This document shows positions 8,700 through 19,907 of a DNA stretch of 64,000 nt, one piece after another; the first letter of the stretch is position 1, and every line of letters starts with the position of its first letter. The notes under the pieces were generated by a model. The model made no database searches, was not told the DNA's origin, and worked only from the letters and a program-made list of their open reading frames with translations. Source of the stretch: Schistocerca nitens. Lineage: Eukaryota; Arthropoda; Insecta; Orthoptera; Acrididae. The DNA is taken from contig NC_064621.1 in the NCBI RefSeq assembly GCF_023898315.1, positions 119,546,561 through 119,610,560 on the forward strand. Reading direction: 5' to 3'. Made by a program: the position numbers and the translations under genes.

Positions 8700-11058
8700 G
8701 CAAGGGAAAACTAAAGGGTTATGTTTCACGAGGGCATGCAGCTTCGTTAAATGACGATGCTATACCCTTGGGTAAAATATTCCACATATAAAATAGTCTC
8801 CCATTCCTATCTCCGGGTCGAGACTTCTCAGGAGGATCTCGTCATCAGAAAAAATTAGTCTGGCATGCTACGGGTCGGAGCATGGAACGTTGGACCCCTT
8901 TAACAAGCAGGTAGATTAGAAAACTTTTGAACGGGAAATTGATAGGTTGAAGGAAGATATATTAGGCGTTAGTGAAATTCGGTATCACGATGAATAGGAC
9001 TTCTGGTGAGGTAAGTACAGTACTATAACCATAAATCAAATATGGGTAATGCAAGACTAAGTATATTAATGAATAATGTGCAAGAAAATAGGGATGTGGG
9101 TACGCTACTACAAACAGCATAGTGAACGCAGTCTCATAGGCAAGTTAGACACGAAGTCAACACCCACCACAGTATTACAAGTTTATATGCCAACTAACAG
9201 ATGATGAAGAGATTGAAGAAATACATTATGGGACAAAAGAAATTGCTTAGACAGTAGAGGGAGAGGAAAGTCTAATTGTGATTTGGGACTGGAATTCGGT
9301 ATCTAGAAAAGGAAGAGAAAGAAAAATAGTAGGTGAGTATGGACAGGGGGAAAGAAATGAAAGATCAAGCAGCCGTGTATGATTTTGCCCAGAGCATGAT
9401 TTAATGATCGCTAACACTTGGTTTAAGACTCCCGAAAGAACTTTGTATACGCGGAAGAGACTGAAAAAACTAGAAGTTTTCAGGCTGATTGTATAATGGT
9501 AACAAAGAGATTTCGGAACTAGATTTTAAACTGTATGATACTTCAGGGGCAGATACAGAGCCTGACCACAATTTATTGTATATGAAAAGTAAATAAGTAG
9601 AAAAAGGTAGGGCATTAGGGAGATGGAACCTGGATAAGTTGAAAAAACTAGAGATTGATAGTTTCAAAGGGAGCGTTAAGCAACAATTGACTGAAACAGT
9701 AGAAGACGAATGTTTAGCTTTGTGACATGAAACAATGAAAGTAGGGAGGATGAAACTGGTGAAAGGACAACACTTAGTTGAGACCCTTGGATATCACAAT
9801 AGACACTGAATTGAACTGATGAAAGGAGAAAGTAATGCAGCAAATGAAGCAGGCCTAAGGGAATATAGACGTCTAAAAACGAGATTGACCCCAAGAGCAA
9901 CGTGGCTACGGAGTAATTGTTAGAGGACAAAAAATGGTTCAAATGTCTCTGAGCGCTATGGGACTCAACATCTCAGGTCATAAGTCCCCTAGAACTTAGA
10001 ACTACTTAAACCTAACTAACCTAAGGACATCACACACACCCGTGCCCGAGGCAGGATTCGAACCTGCGACCGTAGCAGTCCCGCGGTTCCGGACTGCAGC
10101 GCCAGAACCGCTAGACCACCGCGGCCGGCGTTAGAGGACAAATGTAACTCTAAAGAAGCAGGTATAACTATGAGAAAGCTAGATAACGCCTTCAGAAAAA
10201 TTAAAGAAGTCTTTGGAGAGAAGAGCTCAGATAAAAAACCATTTCTAAGCAAGTAAGGGAAAGCTGATAGGTGGAAGGAATATATGGAAGGTTTACACAA
10301 TGCAAATGTACAGTTTCAGCGACATTGACTACGTTTTTGGTAAGTAAAGTGCTATTGACATTCCTCTATCATCGAGATTTACATGACGTTATATTTCAGT
10401 AAGCTAATGCATGGCATCATATTGCCTCTGCCGTCCTGATCTGTCTCCATGTACAGGAAGTGGGATTGGTGGGTTTGTAACTCTCTATACCGACAAAATT
10501 TGGTCATGGATTGCCCACAGACTGCCACTTCAACTCTACAAATCTATTATAGTTCAAGGACTCTGGCATCGAGTTGGAACTCTAGGGAGTAATTTACCTG
10601 TGTCCATCTCAGTTCAGTCGACATCCAGCCGAGTTAGAGGCAGCAGCCCCTTCTACTAAATTTCTCAACCCTTACACTCCCATATCACGTGCAAAAACCA
10701 TGTATTCTTCATTCTATAATGGGTACATACAATAACTGAAATTTCGTTTTTTGGTATTCTTTCTGTTCCAGTTTTAATTACAAGCATTCTATCCCGTGCC
10801 AGGCTTTTCACCTGACCACTGGCCATCACAACCAACAAAAGACTTTCAAGAGCAGTTGAACGAAATGTGTAGAGTCTTGAAAAGAGATTGTAACATGAAT
10901 ATCAACAAAAGTAAAATATAGGCAGTAGAATGAAGTCGAAATTGGAAAACAGTGATGTACACGGAATTAAATTAGGAAGTGAGACACTAAAAGCAGTTGA
11001 TAAGAGTTTTTATTGGGACACTGAAACAACTGATGATGGCCTAAATATGAGGGACATA
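8700..11058 (+). pseudogene. RTE-like LINE remnant: endonuclease half and a piece of the polymerase
   Basis: 8860-10305 reads, in several frames, as the apurinic-type endonuclease and linker of a LINE (for example REIDRLKEDILGVSEIRYHD, then a QVYMPTN-like block at about 9180, then WFKTPERT at about 9420). 10840-11055 carries the region just after the polymerase motif (KDFQEQLNEMCRVLK, NINKSK). The sequence between about 10310 and 10830 does not fit this protein, so the catalytic core is deleted or replaced. Numerous stops and frameshifts. A SINE sits at 9931-10129. The remnant is cut by the piggyBac-like element at about 11059. A related LINE in the opposite direction lies at 41530-46010. Confidence 0.65.
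9932..10129 (-). repeat. tRNA-derived SINE, family B
   Basis: Minus-strand copy with the tRNA-like head (GGTGGTCTAGCGGTTCTGGC, B box GGTTCGAATCC), the body CCTTAGGTTAGTTAGG and the tail CAGAG..CATTTGAACCATTTT. Flanked by the 13-bp duplication GTTAGAGGACAAA (9919-9931 and 10130-10142). It belongs to the same subtype as the copy at 62008 (CAGTCCGGAACCGCGGGACTG). It interrupts the LINE remnant and is therefore younger. Confidence 0.9.
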
Positions 11059-11429
11059 ACCCTTTACCTACCATCGGATTCCATAAGGTTGACCGCGATG
11101 TTTAATATCTTCTCTGTTTGTAACCATTCATTTTATTTTAATAAAATTTTATGACTTTTCCCGATTTATCAAGTTAGTCATAATTTTGGAAAAAAATGTA
11201 AAATTTTACCTATGCTTTGTGTTACAGTGTTAGTGCACGTTTCCTCCATACGGGCCTCGCAGATCCGTGTGGTTAGAAGCAGTTTTTCAAGATCCAAATG
11301 TCTGTCTGCGCAGCGCTCTTACGTCATTTGCCATTTCTGACTAACTTTGTTATTCTTTTCCTTGTGATAAGCACATGTTTATTTTGATGCATTTTTCTCG
11401 TAACAGTTGTCTGTTCTAGAAACTGAAAA

Positions 11430-12695
11430 AGTTATACAGAAGAGGACTATCAGATGAGGAGATACGGGAATTGTTGGAGTAGTATTCTGATTCTGAAAAC
11501 CGACCTAGTGAATGTGGATCTTCCAGTAACGATGATAATGCTGTAGATGTCGTTGAAAACTCAAAACTACACGGACATGTTGATCGTGAAGAATTCCTTT
11601 ACGAAGATTGAGAAGAACAATTTAGTGCGAACTCTGTTGAGAGTAACCTATTGTTTTCGTGCAATGGAAACGAAATACGGGCTACATCTCCTCAAGCTGG
11701 CATTTCTGGAAGGCAGAGCATAAAGGACGTATTGAAAGAAGGCCAAGAACCTACAAGTTATTCGATTAGGAACTATGATAATGAAGAATCTTGTTTTGTG
11801 TTGTTCTTTCGAGTATCCTCATTGACGAAGTGTGTACGTGGACCAACAAGGAAGGTCGATTCGTTTACGAGGACTGGGTTGGCATACATATGCGTGAAAT
11901 TAAAAATTTCTTTGTGTTCTAAGAAATGATGATATCAGTCAGTTTTGAAGTGTTGAGAGTGGCCGACCACTATTTAATGAAATTATGTCTCGCTACCGCT
12001 TCCATGCTATTCTAAGGATGTTGCGCTTTGGCAACAAAGTGACAAACTGGAATCAATCTGAGATGTGGGATATTACCCTTAGAGATTCCTGCATTCCATG
12101 ATGGTGCATGACCATGCATGAACAGTTGGTCACATTTCTAGGTCGCTGTCTATTTCCACAATACATGACATCAAAATCTGGTCGATATGGAATAAAGTTC
12201 TGGGCGATATGTGACATAGCAAGAAGCTACTGCTGGATAATGAATGTGTATTTGTGGAAGGAGGAAGAAACCACAGCTGTGCGACTTGAAGAGAATATTG
12301 TGAAACTCTGGTGACTGAACTTGGAAAGTCTGTACGTAATATCACCTGCGGTAATTCTATTACTTTTCTAGTTTTAGCTCATTATTTGTTGTCAAAAGGT
12401 CTGACATTAGTCTGCACTATTTGAAACAAAAGCTGCCTGCCCACTACACCTAGACGACATGAAGTATGCTCTACATTATTTGGTTTTCAACCAGATATGA
12501 TTATAGACTCTTATGTTCCTCAGAAAAACAAGGCTGTTAGAGGCCTTAGCTCTCTTCATGACCAGCAAACGGTATCACAAGAAAAGAAGCCTGAAGTTAT
12601 AATGACATAAATTGCCACAAAGGGCAGCTCTGACACCAAGGACCAGAAGGCGTGGTGCTACAGTGTGAAGATGATGAAGGTGCTGGACATTGGTG
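11430..12695 (+). pseudogene. piggyBac-like transposase, N-terminal and DDE part (broken)
   Basis: The transposase cuts and pastes DNA at TTAA. Across several frames one can read an acidic N-terminus (DEEIRELLE, SDSENRPSECGSSSND), then RYRFHAILRMLRFGNK, then MTMHEQLVTFLGRC with the typical mid-domain sequel SGRYGIKFWAICD. Later come KPEVI and KGSSDTKDQ, matching the KPEVI..YN.TKGGVD.LDQ block of the family. Stop codons and frameshifts occur throughout (for example after LEENIVKLW at 12314). The frame breaks at 12696-12700, where the LTR element inserted. Confidence 0.7.
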
Positions 12696-12700
12696 GTTTT

Positions 12701-13185
12701 TGTTGTGGATTGGCAAGACAGGAAATCCACTAGGAGGAAGCCGAAAGGCATGCGTTTAAGCTCACGCAGGCTGGCGTGAGGTCTGGAACAGGGCACGGAA
12801 ATGAGAATAGCCAAAAAAGTACATAGCTGCTGGAATACTTTACTTTAATCCACAATTGGTGAACATCGCTCTTGACGGTACATGTTTTACAGCATCAATA
12901 GTAACTGGTAATGGCGCCTTGCTAGGTCGTAGCAAATGAACTAGCTGAAGGCTAAGGTAATTATCGTCTCGGCAAATGAGAGCGTAATTTGTCAGTGAAC
13001 CATCGCTAGCAAAGTCGGTTGTACAACTGGGCGAGTGCTAGGAAGTCTCTCTAGACCTGCTGTGTGGCGGCGCTCGGTCTGCAATCACTGATAGTGGCGA
13101 CACGCGGGTCCGACGTATACTAACGGACCGCGGCCGATTTAAAGGTTGCCACCTAGCAAGTGTGGTGTCTGGCGGTGACACCACA
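12701..13185 (-). repeat. 3' LTR of the gypsy element
   Basis: 485 bp, beginning TGTTGTGGATTGGC and ending GTGACACCACA on the plus strand, that is TGTGGTGTC ... CCACAACA on the element strand, with inverted TG...CA termini. It matches the right LTR with scattered substitutions, so the insertion is not brand-new. Confidence 0.9.
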
Positions 13186-13875
13186 TTCCTCCCCCGCAAA
13201 TCGGCGGACGGTTGTGTTATAAGGCTTCCGCCTGCCGTGGGGAGGACCCCATGTTGACGTATGCGACGAGGTGGGGAGCCTAACAACAGGCGAGGCTGTG
13301 CCACCCGCACCCTGCCATTCGGACCGAGGGGAGCTAGGAAACGCCTGAAAACCAGCTCCAGGGTGCACGCCAACATGCGGTGTATGCGCCCGTAGAGAGA
13401 CAGGAGGGGCGGAAGGGTCGACCTCCATCGGGCCGGGGCACCCGACGGGCGAAGACGACATAGGGTCCGGAGCGGGCAAGAGTTCCATGGCGGAGGACAA
13501 CTGGTCACGGGAAGCGATCGGCGGCGCGTGACCCAGGGAGGCGCGTGACCCAGGTTGCAGCGACGCGTTCACTGCGGGTGGCGCCGGCGGGAGAACAGGC
13601 GGCGGCGGCGCGTCGCCATGGGGCAAAATGGAAGGCAGCGTCGGTAACACCTGGGGCTGAGGCGAGCCAGTAGATGGGTCCCCAGGGCGCTGACCGGACG
13701 GCACCGTCGCTGAAAGCAGACGGGGAGCGGCAGATCCCGTGCGACGACAGAGGCGCAGCTGATTGAGATGCCGACGCACCTCACCAGAGGCCCCCGAGGC
13801 AGCGAAGAATGCGCCCTGCGAGCCAACGCCGTGAACCGCGATAGTTGCGATAGAATACAACGTCGCCTGGAGCAA
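13153..13875 (-). pseudogene. C-terminal tail of gypsy Pol, proline-rich
   Basis: A 240-codon open frame overlaps the end of the integrase frame in a different phase. The real part probably begins at about 13790 and reads as a low-complexity, proline/alanine-rich tail (for example LPTLPSILPHGDAPPPPVLP). It ends beyond the polypurine tract, inside the LTR. A single frameshift near 13785 separates it from the integrase. Its function is unknown; variable tails after the integrase are common in this group. Confidence 0.5.
13186..13197 (-). promoter_or_regulatory. Polypurine tract of the gypsy element
   Basis: On the element strand GCGGGGGAGGAA directly precedes the TGTGGTGTC start of the 3' LTR. 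A purine run in this position primes plus-strand DNA synthesis in LTR retroelements. Confidence 0.75.
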
Positions 13876-15340
13876 AAGCAGGAGTCTGCCGCTGCACAGG
13901 AACCTGATGCGGCGGATGCAGCAAAGACATCAAGGTGCGATGAGGACGACCGTGGAACAACTCAGCCGGCGAGCGACCATCTCGGGGCTGAGAGCGATAC
14001 GAGGACAAAAAGAGCAATAACGCGTCCTCCCGAGAATGCGACTCTTTCAACTTCAGCATCTGTGACTTGAAAGTCCGGACCAATCGTTCAGCGGCACCGT
14101 TTGACTGTGGCGAAAACGGCGCGGACGTCAGATGTTGAATACCATTGGCCTTGCAGAATGACTGAAATTCTGCGGACATGAATTGTGGGCCATTGTCGGA
14201 AACAATAGTCTGTGGAAGACCTTCAATGCAAAAGATAGCGGATAACGCTTGTATGGTGGCCGAAGACGTCGTGGAAGACATCCAGACAACAAAAGGAAAA
14301 TTACTGAATGAATCTACCACAACCAACCATCGAGCATTCCAGAATGGACCAGCAAAATCGATGTGTAAGCGTTGCCAAGGGGAAGTGGCTTTTGGGCATG
14401 CAAAGAATTTCCGCGGTGGTGCGGATTGTTGTTCGGCACACACTATGCAAGAAGAGCACATATTCGTAATCGCAGCATCGATTCCGAACCAAGTACAGTG
14501 TTGACGAGCAAGTTGTTTCGTTCGCACTATACCCCAATGTCCATGGTGGAGAAGCCGTAAGACAGAGGACTGTAACGAACGTGGAACCACGGCCTTGGAC
14601 TGATCATTATCAGAACGCAACAGCAAAACACCACATCGTACAAAAAGTCTCTCCTTGTGAGCAAAAAATCGGCGAACCAACGGGTCCCCGATCCGTGACT
14701 TGGACAAGGGCCATTGCGTAGCAACAAAACGCAGAACGGTAGCAAGGACAGGGTCAGCAGCTGTGGCTGTAGCTACACGACGAAAATCAATCGGAAACGA
14801 TTCGACCACGTCATCCGTTTCCGCATCAATGAACATGCAAGCAAGTTCGGAAGAATCGAATGCTCTATCCTCAGCAACAGGCAAACGGGACAACGCGTCG
14901 GCGTTTCCGTGCATAGCAGTGGACCGATACAAGATATCGTAGCGGTACTGCGAGAGTAAAATAGACCAGCGAATGAATTTCTGCGCTGTACGTGGAGGTA
15001 CAAGCTTGGTCGGATGAAAAAGCGATGTCAAAGGTTTGTGGTCTGTGATGATGGTAAAGTGACGACCATACAAGAAATCATGAAACTTTGTAACACCAAA
15101 TACGAGAGCCAATGCTTTTTTCTCGATCTGTGAATAATGCCTCTGCGCAGACGAGGGCAATTCGGATGCAAAGGCAATAGGGCGATCGCGCGATTCATCT
15201 TTGTGCGCAAGCACAGCACCGAACCCGAAATCCGATGCATCCACCATCAACAAAAGGGGTTTCTGGGAATCGAATACCGTAAGGCAAGTATTGGAAAGCA
15301 ACGCCGATTTGAACTGGCGAAAGGCGCGTTCGCATTCCAT
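13781..15340 (-). CDS. Gypsy Pol: RNase H and integrase portion
   Basis: The longest open frame of the element (519 codons). RNase H: DAS at 34-36, IEKKALALV at 72-80, TDHKPL at 99-104 and NADALSR at 146-152, giving the usual acidic residues. Integrase zinc-binding region: histidines near 265-268 and CSSC at 295-298. Catalytic DDE core: HIDFAGP (D328), SDNGPQF (D382) and NGAAERL (E418), with 35 residues between the last two. A C-terminal module PGDVVFYRNY at 491-500 resembles the GPY/F region. The listed ATG is only an internal methionine; the frame is normally the end of a polyprotein and is cut off from the polymerase by a stop just upstream. All integrase catalytic residues remain. Confidence 0.85.
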   Translation of the reverse strand: MECERAFRQFKSALLSNTCLTVFDSQKPLLLMVDASDFGFGAVLAHKDESRDRPIAFASELPSSAQRHYSQIEKKALALVFGVTKFHDFLYGRHFTIITDHKPLTSLFHPTKLVPPRTAQKFIRWSILLSQYRYDILYRSTAMHGNADALSRLPVAEDRAFDSSELACMFIDAETDDVVESFPIDFRRVATATAADPVLATVLRFVATQWPLSKSRIGDPLVRRFFAHKERLFVRCGVLLLRSDNDQSKAVVPRSLQSSVLRLLHHGHWGIVRTKQLARQHCTWFGIDAAITNMCSSCIVCAEQQSAPPRKFFACPKATSPWQRLHIDFAGPFWNARWLVVVDSFSNFPFVVWMSSTTSSATIQALSAIFCIEGLPQTIVSDNGPQFMSAEFQSFCKANGIQHLTSAPFSPQSNGAAERLVRTFKSQMLKLKESHSREDALLLFLSSYRSQPRDGRSPAELFHGRPHRTLMSLLHPPHQVPVQRQTPAFAPGDVVFYRNYRGSRRWLAGRILRCLGGLW

Positions 15341-15343
15341 CGT

Positions 15344-16420
15344 CTAGACGAACGGAACACCTTTACGGCGTAAGCGATGAAGCGGAGCTGAAATGGAAGA
15401 GGCGTGGCGCACATAGCGATGATAATAATTAATTTTTCCCAGGACACTCTGTAGCTGCTTCAAATTCTGCAGGGAAGGCAAGTCTTGTATGGCACGGAGG
15501 TGCTCTGGACTGGGATATATGCCTTGGGCATTGAGTACATGTCCCAGATAGGGTAAGTCACGAGCAAAAAACACACATTTGTCCTTCCGCAAGCGAAGAC
15601 CATTTTGTCGCAAGACCTGAAATAATGTTCTGAGATTGGCTAAATGTTCTTCTTCCATCTTTCCGGAGATCACAATATCGTCCAGATAGTTTGCTGAAGT
15701 AGGGACCGACGCACAAACAGTTTGTAAATATTGCTGAAACAATACAGGGGCGGATGCACAACCGAATGGCAGTCATGTGAATCGGTACAAACCAAGATGC
15801 GTGTTAACCACCAAAACGCGCTGGGATTCTTCGTCCACCGGTATTTGCAAGTACGCATCTGCTAGGTCCAACTTCGAAAAATATTTACCCAGGCACAGTT
15901 TGTCAAAAAGATCTTCCGGGCGGGGTAAACGAAAAGTTGCAGTCACTAGTTGGGGATTCACTGTTGCCTTGAAGTCCACACAAAGTCACAATTTTCCGGA
16001 AGATTTTTGCAAAATTACTAAGGGTGATGCCCAGAGAGAAGCCTGCACACGTTCAATGACACCATGTGATTCCAAATCGTGTAATGTTTTTGCGACCTCA
16101 GTACGCAATGCGTGGGGAACATTGCACGCTCTGAAAAATTTCGGTTGCGCGTTTACTTTCAGTTCCAAATGTGCTTTATAGTTCTTAGCGCAACCGAGGC
16201 CCGGTGCAAAAATGTCTGCAAACTCTTCACATAGATTAGAAACACTGGCTGAAGGCACAGTCAGGTTCACTGAGAGGACCTGATTTACTATAGGCAAGTT
16301 AAACAACTGAAGTAAATCTAAACCAAACAAGTTCACAGCAGAAGAAGAACGAAGGACATAAAATGACACAAGTTTTGTTTGTCCCTTGTATGTTGCATGA
16401 AGGCTGCACTGCCCTAACAC
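15344..16420 (-). pseudogene. Gypsy Pol: reverse transcriptase (broken by stops and frameshift)
   Basis: Three minus-strand pieces in order give one polymerase. 16420-15986 holds the region after the protease and the start of the polymerase (HGVIERVQASLWASPLVIL). 15979-15773 holds KYFSKLDLADAYLQIPV, with the first catalytic aspartate in the LDLADAY block. 15742-15344 holds NYLDDIVISG, the YxDD motif, and LGKINYYHRYVRHAS of the connection. Stops separate the pieces at about 15980 and 15343, and a frame change lies at about 15775. Catalytic residues are preserved, so decay is by nonsense and indel mutations. Confidence 0.85.
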
Positions 16421-16423
16421 AGG

Positions 16424-17029
16424 TCACCCGTGACCTGAATATGTAGTTAGCTTAACATTCGCGGCACGCAACGGAGGTGTGCCCAGCTGTTTGTACGTGT
16501 CTTGATTGATCAGTGAAACTGCAGCTCTGGCATCGAGCAGGAATGGTATCACTTTGTCGTTAATGTCCAAGTCCACAAAAAGTTTATTGTCCTGCTGACG
16601 ACAAGAGTGACTGTCTCGTGCAACGTGAACTGACACTGGTACAGAATCACTTGCGACTTGACGGGATTTCCGGCGATGTCGACGCTCACTATTTGTGGGA
16701 CGAACACAGTCACTATTAGAGAGAGTGGCACTGGGTGGAGTGGCATGAACTATATGAATTTCCATGGGCGAAGTTTCACGAGCTGGAGTATCCTTGGTTC
16801 GAGTCCGATTCCGGCGCGAAGTAAAGGGCCTGGAATGGTTGTGAGTGTCCGATCTGAGCTTTTTCTCGCTAACACTTTGAACATGTCCTGTTTTATTACA
16901 GAAAAAGCAAATAGCTTGACGTGAAGGGCAATTTTCACGCGAATGTCTAGTAGCACACCTCGGGCATGATTTCGCTGCATTTGCTTGCTGGCACGGTACA
17001 CGTGGCTGAGAGCCAGGCGGCTTTGGCAC
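16424..17029 (-). pseudogene. Gypsy nucleocapsid zinc knuckles and aspartic protease
   Basis: Residues 22-34 form a zinc-knuckle-like CPRCATRHSRENC with three residues before the histidine. A second knuckle CFFCNKTGHVQSV has lost its last cysteine (position 54 is serine). Near residue 165 the protease motif reads FLLDARAAVSLI, where DTG is expected, so the catalytic triplet is changed to DAR. The frame lies in another phase from the gag region upstream (16950-17850), which implies a frameshift between them; this could be either decay or a programmed shift. Confidence 0.75.
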
Positions 17030-17850
17030 GGCGGGCGTGAGGACTGTTTACTGTTCCATGCAGCTCGCCCGGCGGGCCGGTTAACCTGACACACGGGTGG
17101 CGAAGTTTCAAATGATTCCTGAGCAAAGTCAAGTGTGTCCTGCCGATCCAATATGTCCATCACTTGTTGAAGGGAGGGATTGACTAGTTTCAAAATCTGT
17201 TCCCTTATACGAACATCAGAAAAGTTCTGTGCAATTGCATCACGTACCATAGTATCTGAATAAGGGAGCCCACATTCACACTCAAAAGCACAATCCCTAG
17301 TAAGGCCTTGCAAGGTTGCAACCCACTCCCGATTAGTCTGACCTGCTGTACGTTTTGTACGAAAGAAGGTATACCGTTTGGCAACTACATTGAGTGATTC
17401 TTTGAAATATGCATCTAATGCAGACAAAATTTCGTCGTAGGACAGAGTTGCTATGTCGCGTCGGGGAAATAATTTGACTATCACACGGTACGTGTAGACG
17501 CCGACGGACGAAAGGAGATAAGGCTGCCGCTCATTACCTTGAATTCTGTAGGCGGCGAGATGGAATCCAAATTGGCGTGACCACTCCGTCCAGCTTTCCA
17601 GTGCCGCATCAAAAGGACGAAAAGGCGGTGCAACTGCGTGTTGTGGCTGCATGAGCAGTGGAGCGGCGGCTGCCGCATCGTTTTGCATTGCACGTTGACC
17701 CTGGATGAGCTGTCCAAGGGCAGTAAGGCCTGCGTCTGCTGATTCTGTAAGCGATAAAATTCGCACAGTACATTTGGAGAGTGTGGCGAAGCCATTACAC
17801 AAGTAAATCAGGGCAGTATAGTTACGAACGCGGTGTGGCCTCGTCACCAT
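16950..17850 (-). pseudogene. Gypsy gag: matrix/capsid region
   Basis: Structural protein of the particle. Open for about 300 codons from the first ATG after the LTR, which lies in the primer-binding region at 17850; a later methionine may be the true start. The region from FRPFDAALESWTEWSRQFGF through residue about 220 shows the typical gag pattern of aromatic and acidic residues (LLSSVG, YRVIVKLFP, YFKESLNVVAKRYTFF, TNREWVATLQGL). After about residue 290 it leaves the correct phase, and the nucleocapsid continues in the neighbouring frame. Confidence 0.75.
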
Positions 17851-17851
17851 T
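17835..17851 (-). promoter_or_regulatory. Probable primer-binding site of the gypsy element
   Basis: Immediately inside the 5' LTR, the element strand reads AATGGTGACGAGGCC. TGGTGAC after one or two spacer bases is what a tRNA whose 3' end is GTCACCA would pair with. tRNA-Trp is a candidate, because some arthropod gypsy clades (CsRn1 type) use it; the match beyond seven bases is weak. Confidence 0.45.
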
Positions 17852-18196
17852 TGTTGTGGATCGGCAAGACAGCGAATCCACTAGGGGGAAGCCGAAAGGC
17901 ACGCATCTAACCTCACGCAGGCTGGCGTGAGGTCTGGAACAGGACACGGAAATGAGAATAGCCAAAAAAGTACGTAGCTGCTGGAATACTTAACTTTAAT
18001 CTATAACTGGTGAACATCGCTCTTGACGGTACATGTTTTACAGCATCAATAGTACCTGGTAATGGCGCGTTGCTGGTCGTAGCAAATGAACTAGCTGACG
18101 GCTAACCTAACTATCGTCTCGGCAAATGAGAGCGTAATTTGTCAGTGAACCATCGCTAGCAAAGTCGGCTGTACAACTGGGCGAGTGCTAGGAAGT

Positions 18197-18505
18197 TGTG
18201 GGGCGGCTGGTGGAATTTTATGGTGGTATAAAATTTTGTAGAATGTAGAAACACTTCCCGACCGATGCACCATTTGTGGGGCGGCTGGTAGGAATAATGC
18301 TGTTATATAAAATGTTTGAATGTAGAAACATTGCATTTCCCGGCCGATGCACCATTAGTGGGGCGGCGGGTGGATTTATCGTTATTTAAATGTGTTGAAT
18401 GTAAAACCAGTTCACGGCCGATTAACCATATGTGGGGCGGTGGGTGGAGTTTATTGTTGTTAAATGTTCCTATCATTTATGCTGTTGTTTTGGCTTTCTC
18501 AACAC
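18197..18505 (+). repeat. Tandem repeat of about 80 bp at the start of the solo LTR
   Basis: Four units start at TGTGGGGCGGC or variants: 18197, 18275, 18357 and 18431. Each has GTGGGGCGG followed by an AT-rich spacer, TTGAATGTA-type sequence and CCGATGCACCAT. Subterminal arrays like this occur in U3 regions of some LTRs. Confidence 0.7.
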
Positions 18506-19907
18506 TGGCCCTCTAACTACAATATTGGCAACCAGAAAGTGATTAGCAAAACGTGAAGCCTGTAATTAGAATTCCTAGTGCCCACTTCATCTGAGAAACA
18601 CACTTATAGCTGCAGCTTATAGCTCTGAGAAATTAGGAGATTGTCTGTGATTCATAATCAAAAAACGATTTTCTAAAAATTATCTGTATTCTGAAAGTCA
18701 CAGATCAAAAAAAGAAAAAGAGAAAAAAATCCACACAATCTAACATATTCGTTCAGAGTCTAATGTGCTGATGCAACTATAACTGTCCAAATTAAATGTT
18801 TAAATGAATGCTCGCCATAATTTGATGATTAGGTTCATCAAACGCCACGCTGAATAATGGTTGAATGTTTGTCCCGCGTTGGCACGTGAATATACGACAT
18901 ACGCAAACTGAAGATCGATAATTAAAGTCATCCCAGAATTAACAGTTCACTCGAAAATGATTTCATGGTTACGCGTATCCCAAGTAACTTAATACGGCAT
19001 CCGAGGCTGTTTATAGCAATGATACCGACGCGACGCGATTCCCGACACAGATGGAGTGCTATTCAGCGTCTGGAGAGAACTGGGGCCTTGCTTCCTCGCG
19101 CAGCGTTCTTATATATAAAGCCGCGGTGCGGACGGCTAAAAAAGGGAACGCCTGATCAAATCGGCTCTCCCGACTAGCCGCTGGGCTAGTAATGCACCAC
19201 ATTAAGTTACGGAATAAATCATAGCTTCTTTTGCTGATGGCCGATGAAGCTCTCAATTGAAATGTGCATTCAGCACACAGGTAAGTAATCATAATAAAAA
19301 TTTGACGTGGCTAAGTTAAATATTTTGGGCGAGAGAATTAATTTAATTACACTGCACGCAGTAGACGAGCTCTGAACTTGCCCTTTGGAAATACGCTATC
19401 ACTATAGTTTTATAGTTATTCAGTTGAAACTTCTCACATCTTTATGATTATAGCGGATCTCCATTCTACTTAAATTTAAACATCCTAGCCTTATTTATTA
19501 GCCTATTTAATCGATCTTGCTTCCTTAATTTTTAAGACAAAAGCCAGAAAATTATGAATTTCAACTAAAATCTTAATTTGTGAGATCCAAAGTACTGTTT
19601 CTATTAAATTATTATGAAAAAGGAATCTAAATATAAATTTTTAAGTCTCTAGTCTTTTCTGTTGCGCCAATGATTTTTACAGAAAAACGTCCAAATTTCG
19701 AAAATGGTTAAAGTTACCGAACTGATATTCAACACATATTAATTTAGTATTACTCCTGACATGCTAGAACCGTTTCAGGTTATTCACTTGATTTTAAAAG
19801 TATTGCGCAACATTTATGACGTCAGAGCTAGTTACAGCGGACTGGCTGGCACACAATGGAAAGACTGATGTGAATTTACTACGGCGTGAGTAGGCTGCTT
19901 CCCTACA
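18197..19907 (+). mobile_element. Probable solo LTR nested in the gypsy LTR
   Basis: The insertion begins TGTGGGGCGG and ends CCCTACA, i.e. TGT...ACA, and is flanked by the 4-bp duplication AAGT (18193-18196 and 19908-19911). It holds no reading frame of note. A TATA box (TTATATATAAAG, 19109-19120) is followed 90 bp later by a polyadenylation signal AATAAA (19213-19218), the arrangement expected around the R region of an LTR. This suggests plus orientation, with U3 of about 0.94 kb and U5 of about 0.67 kb. A full element with the same LTR is not present here. Confidence 0.65.
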
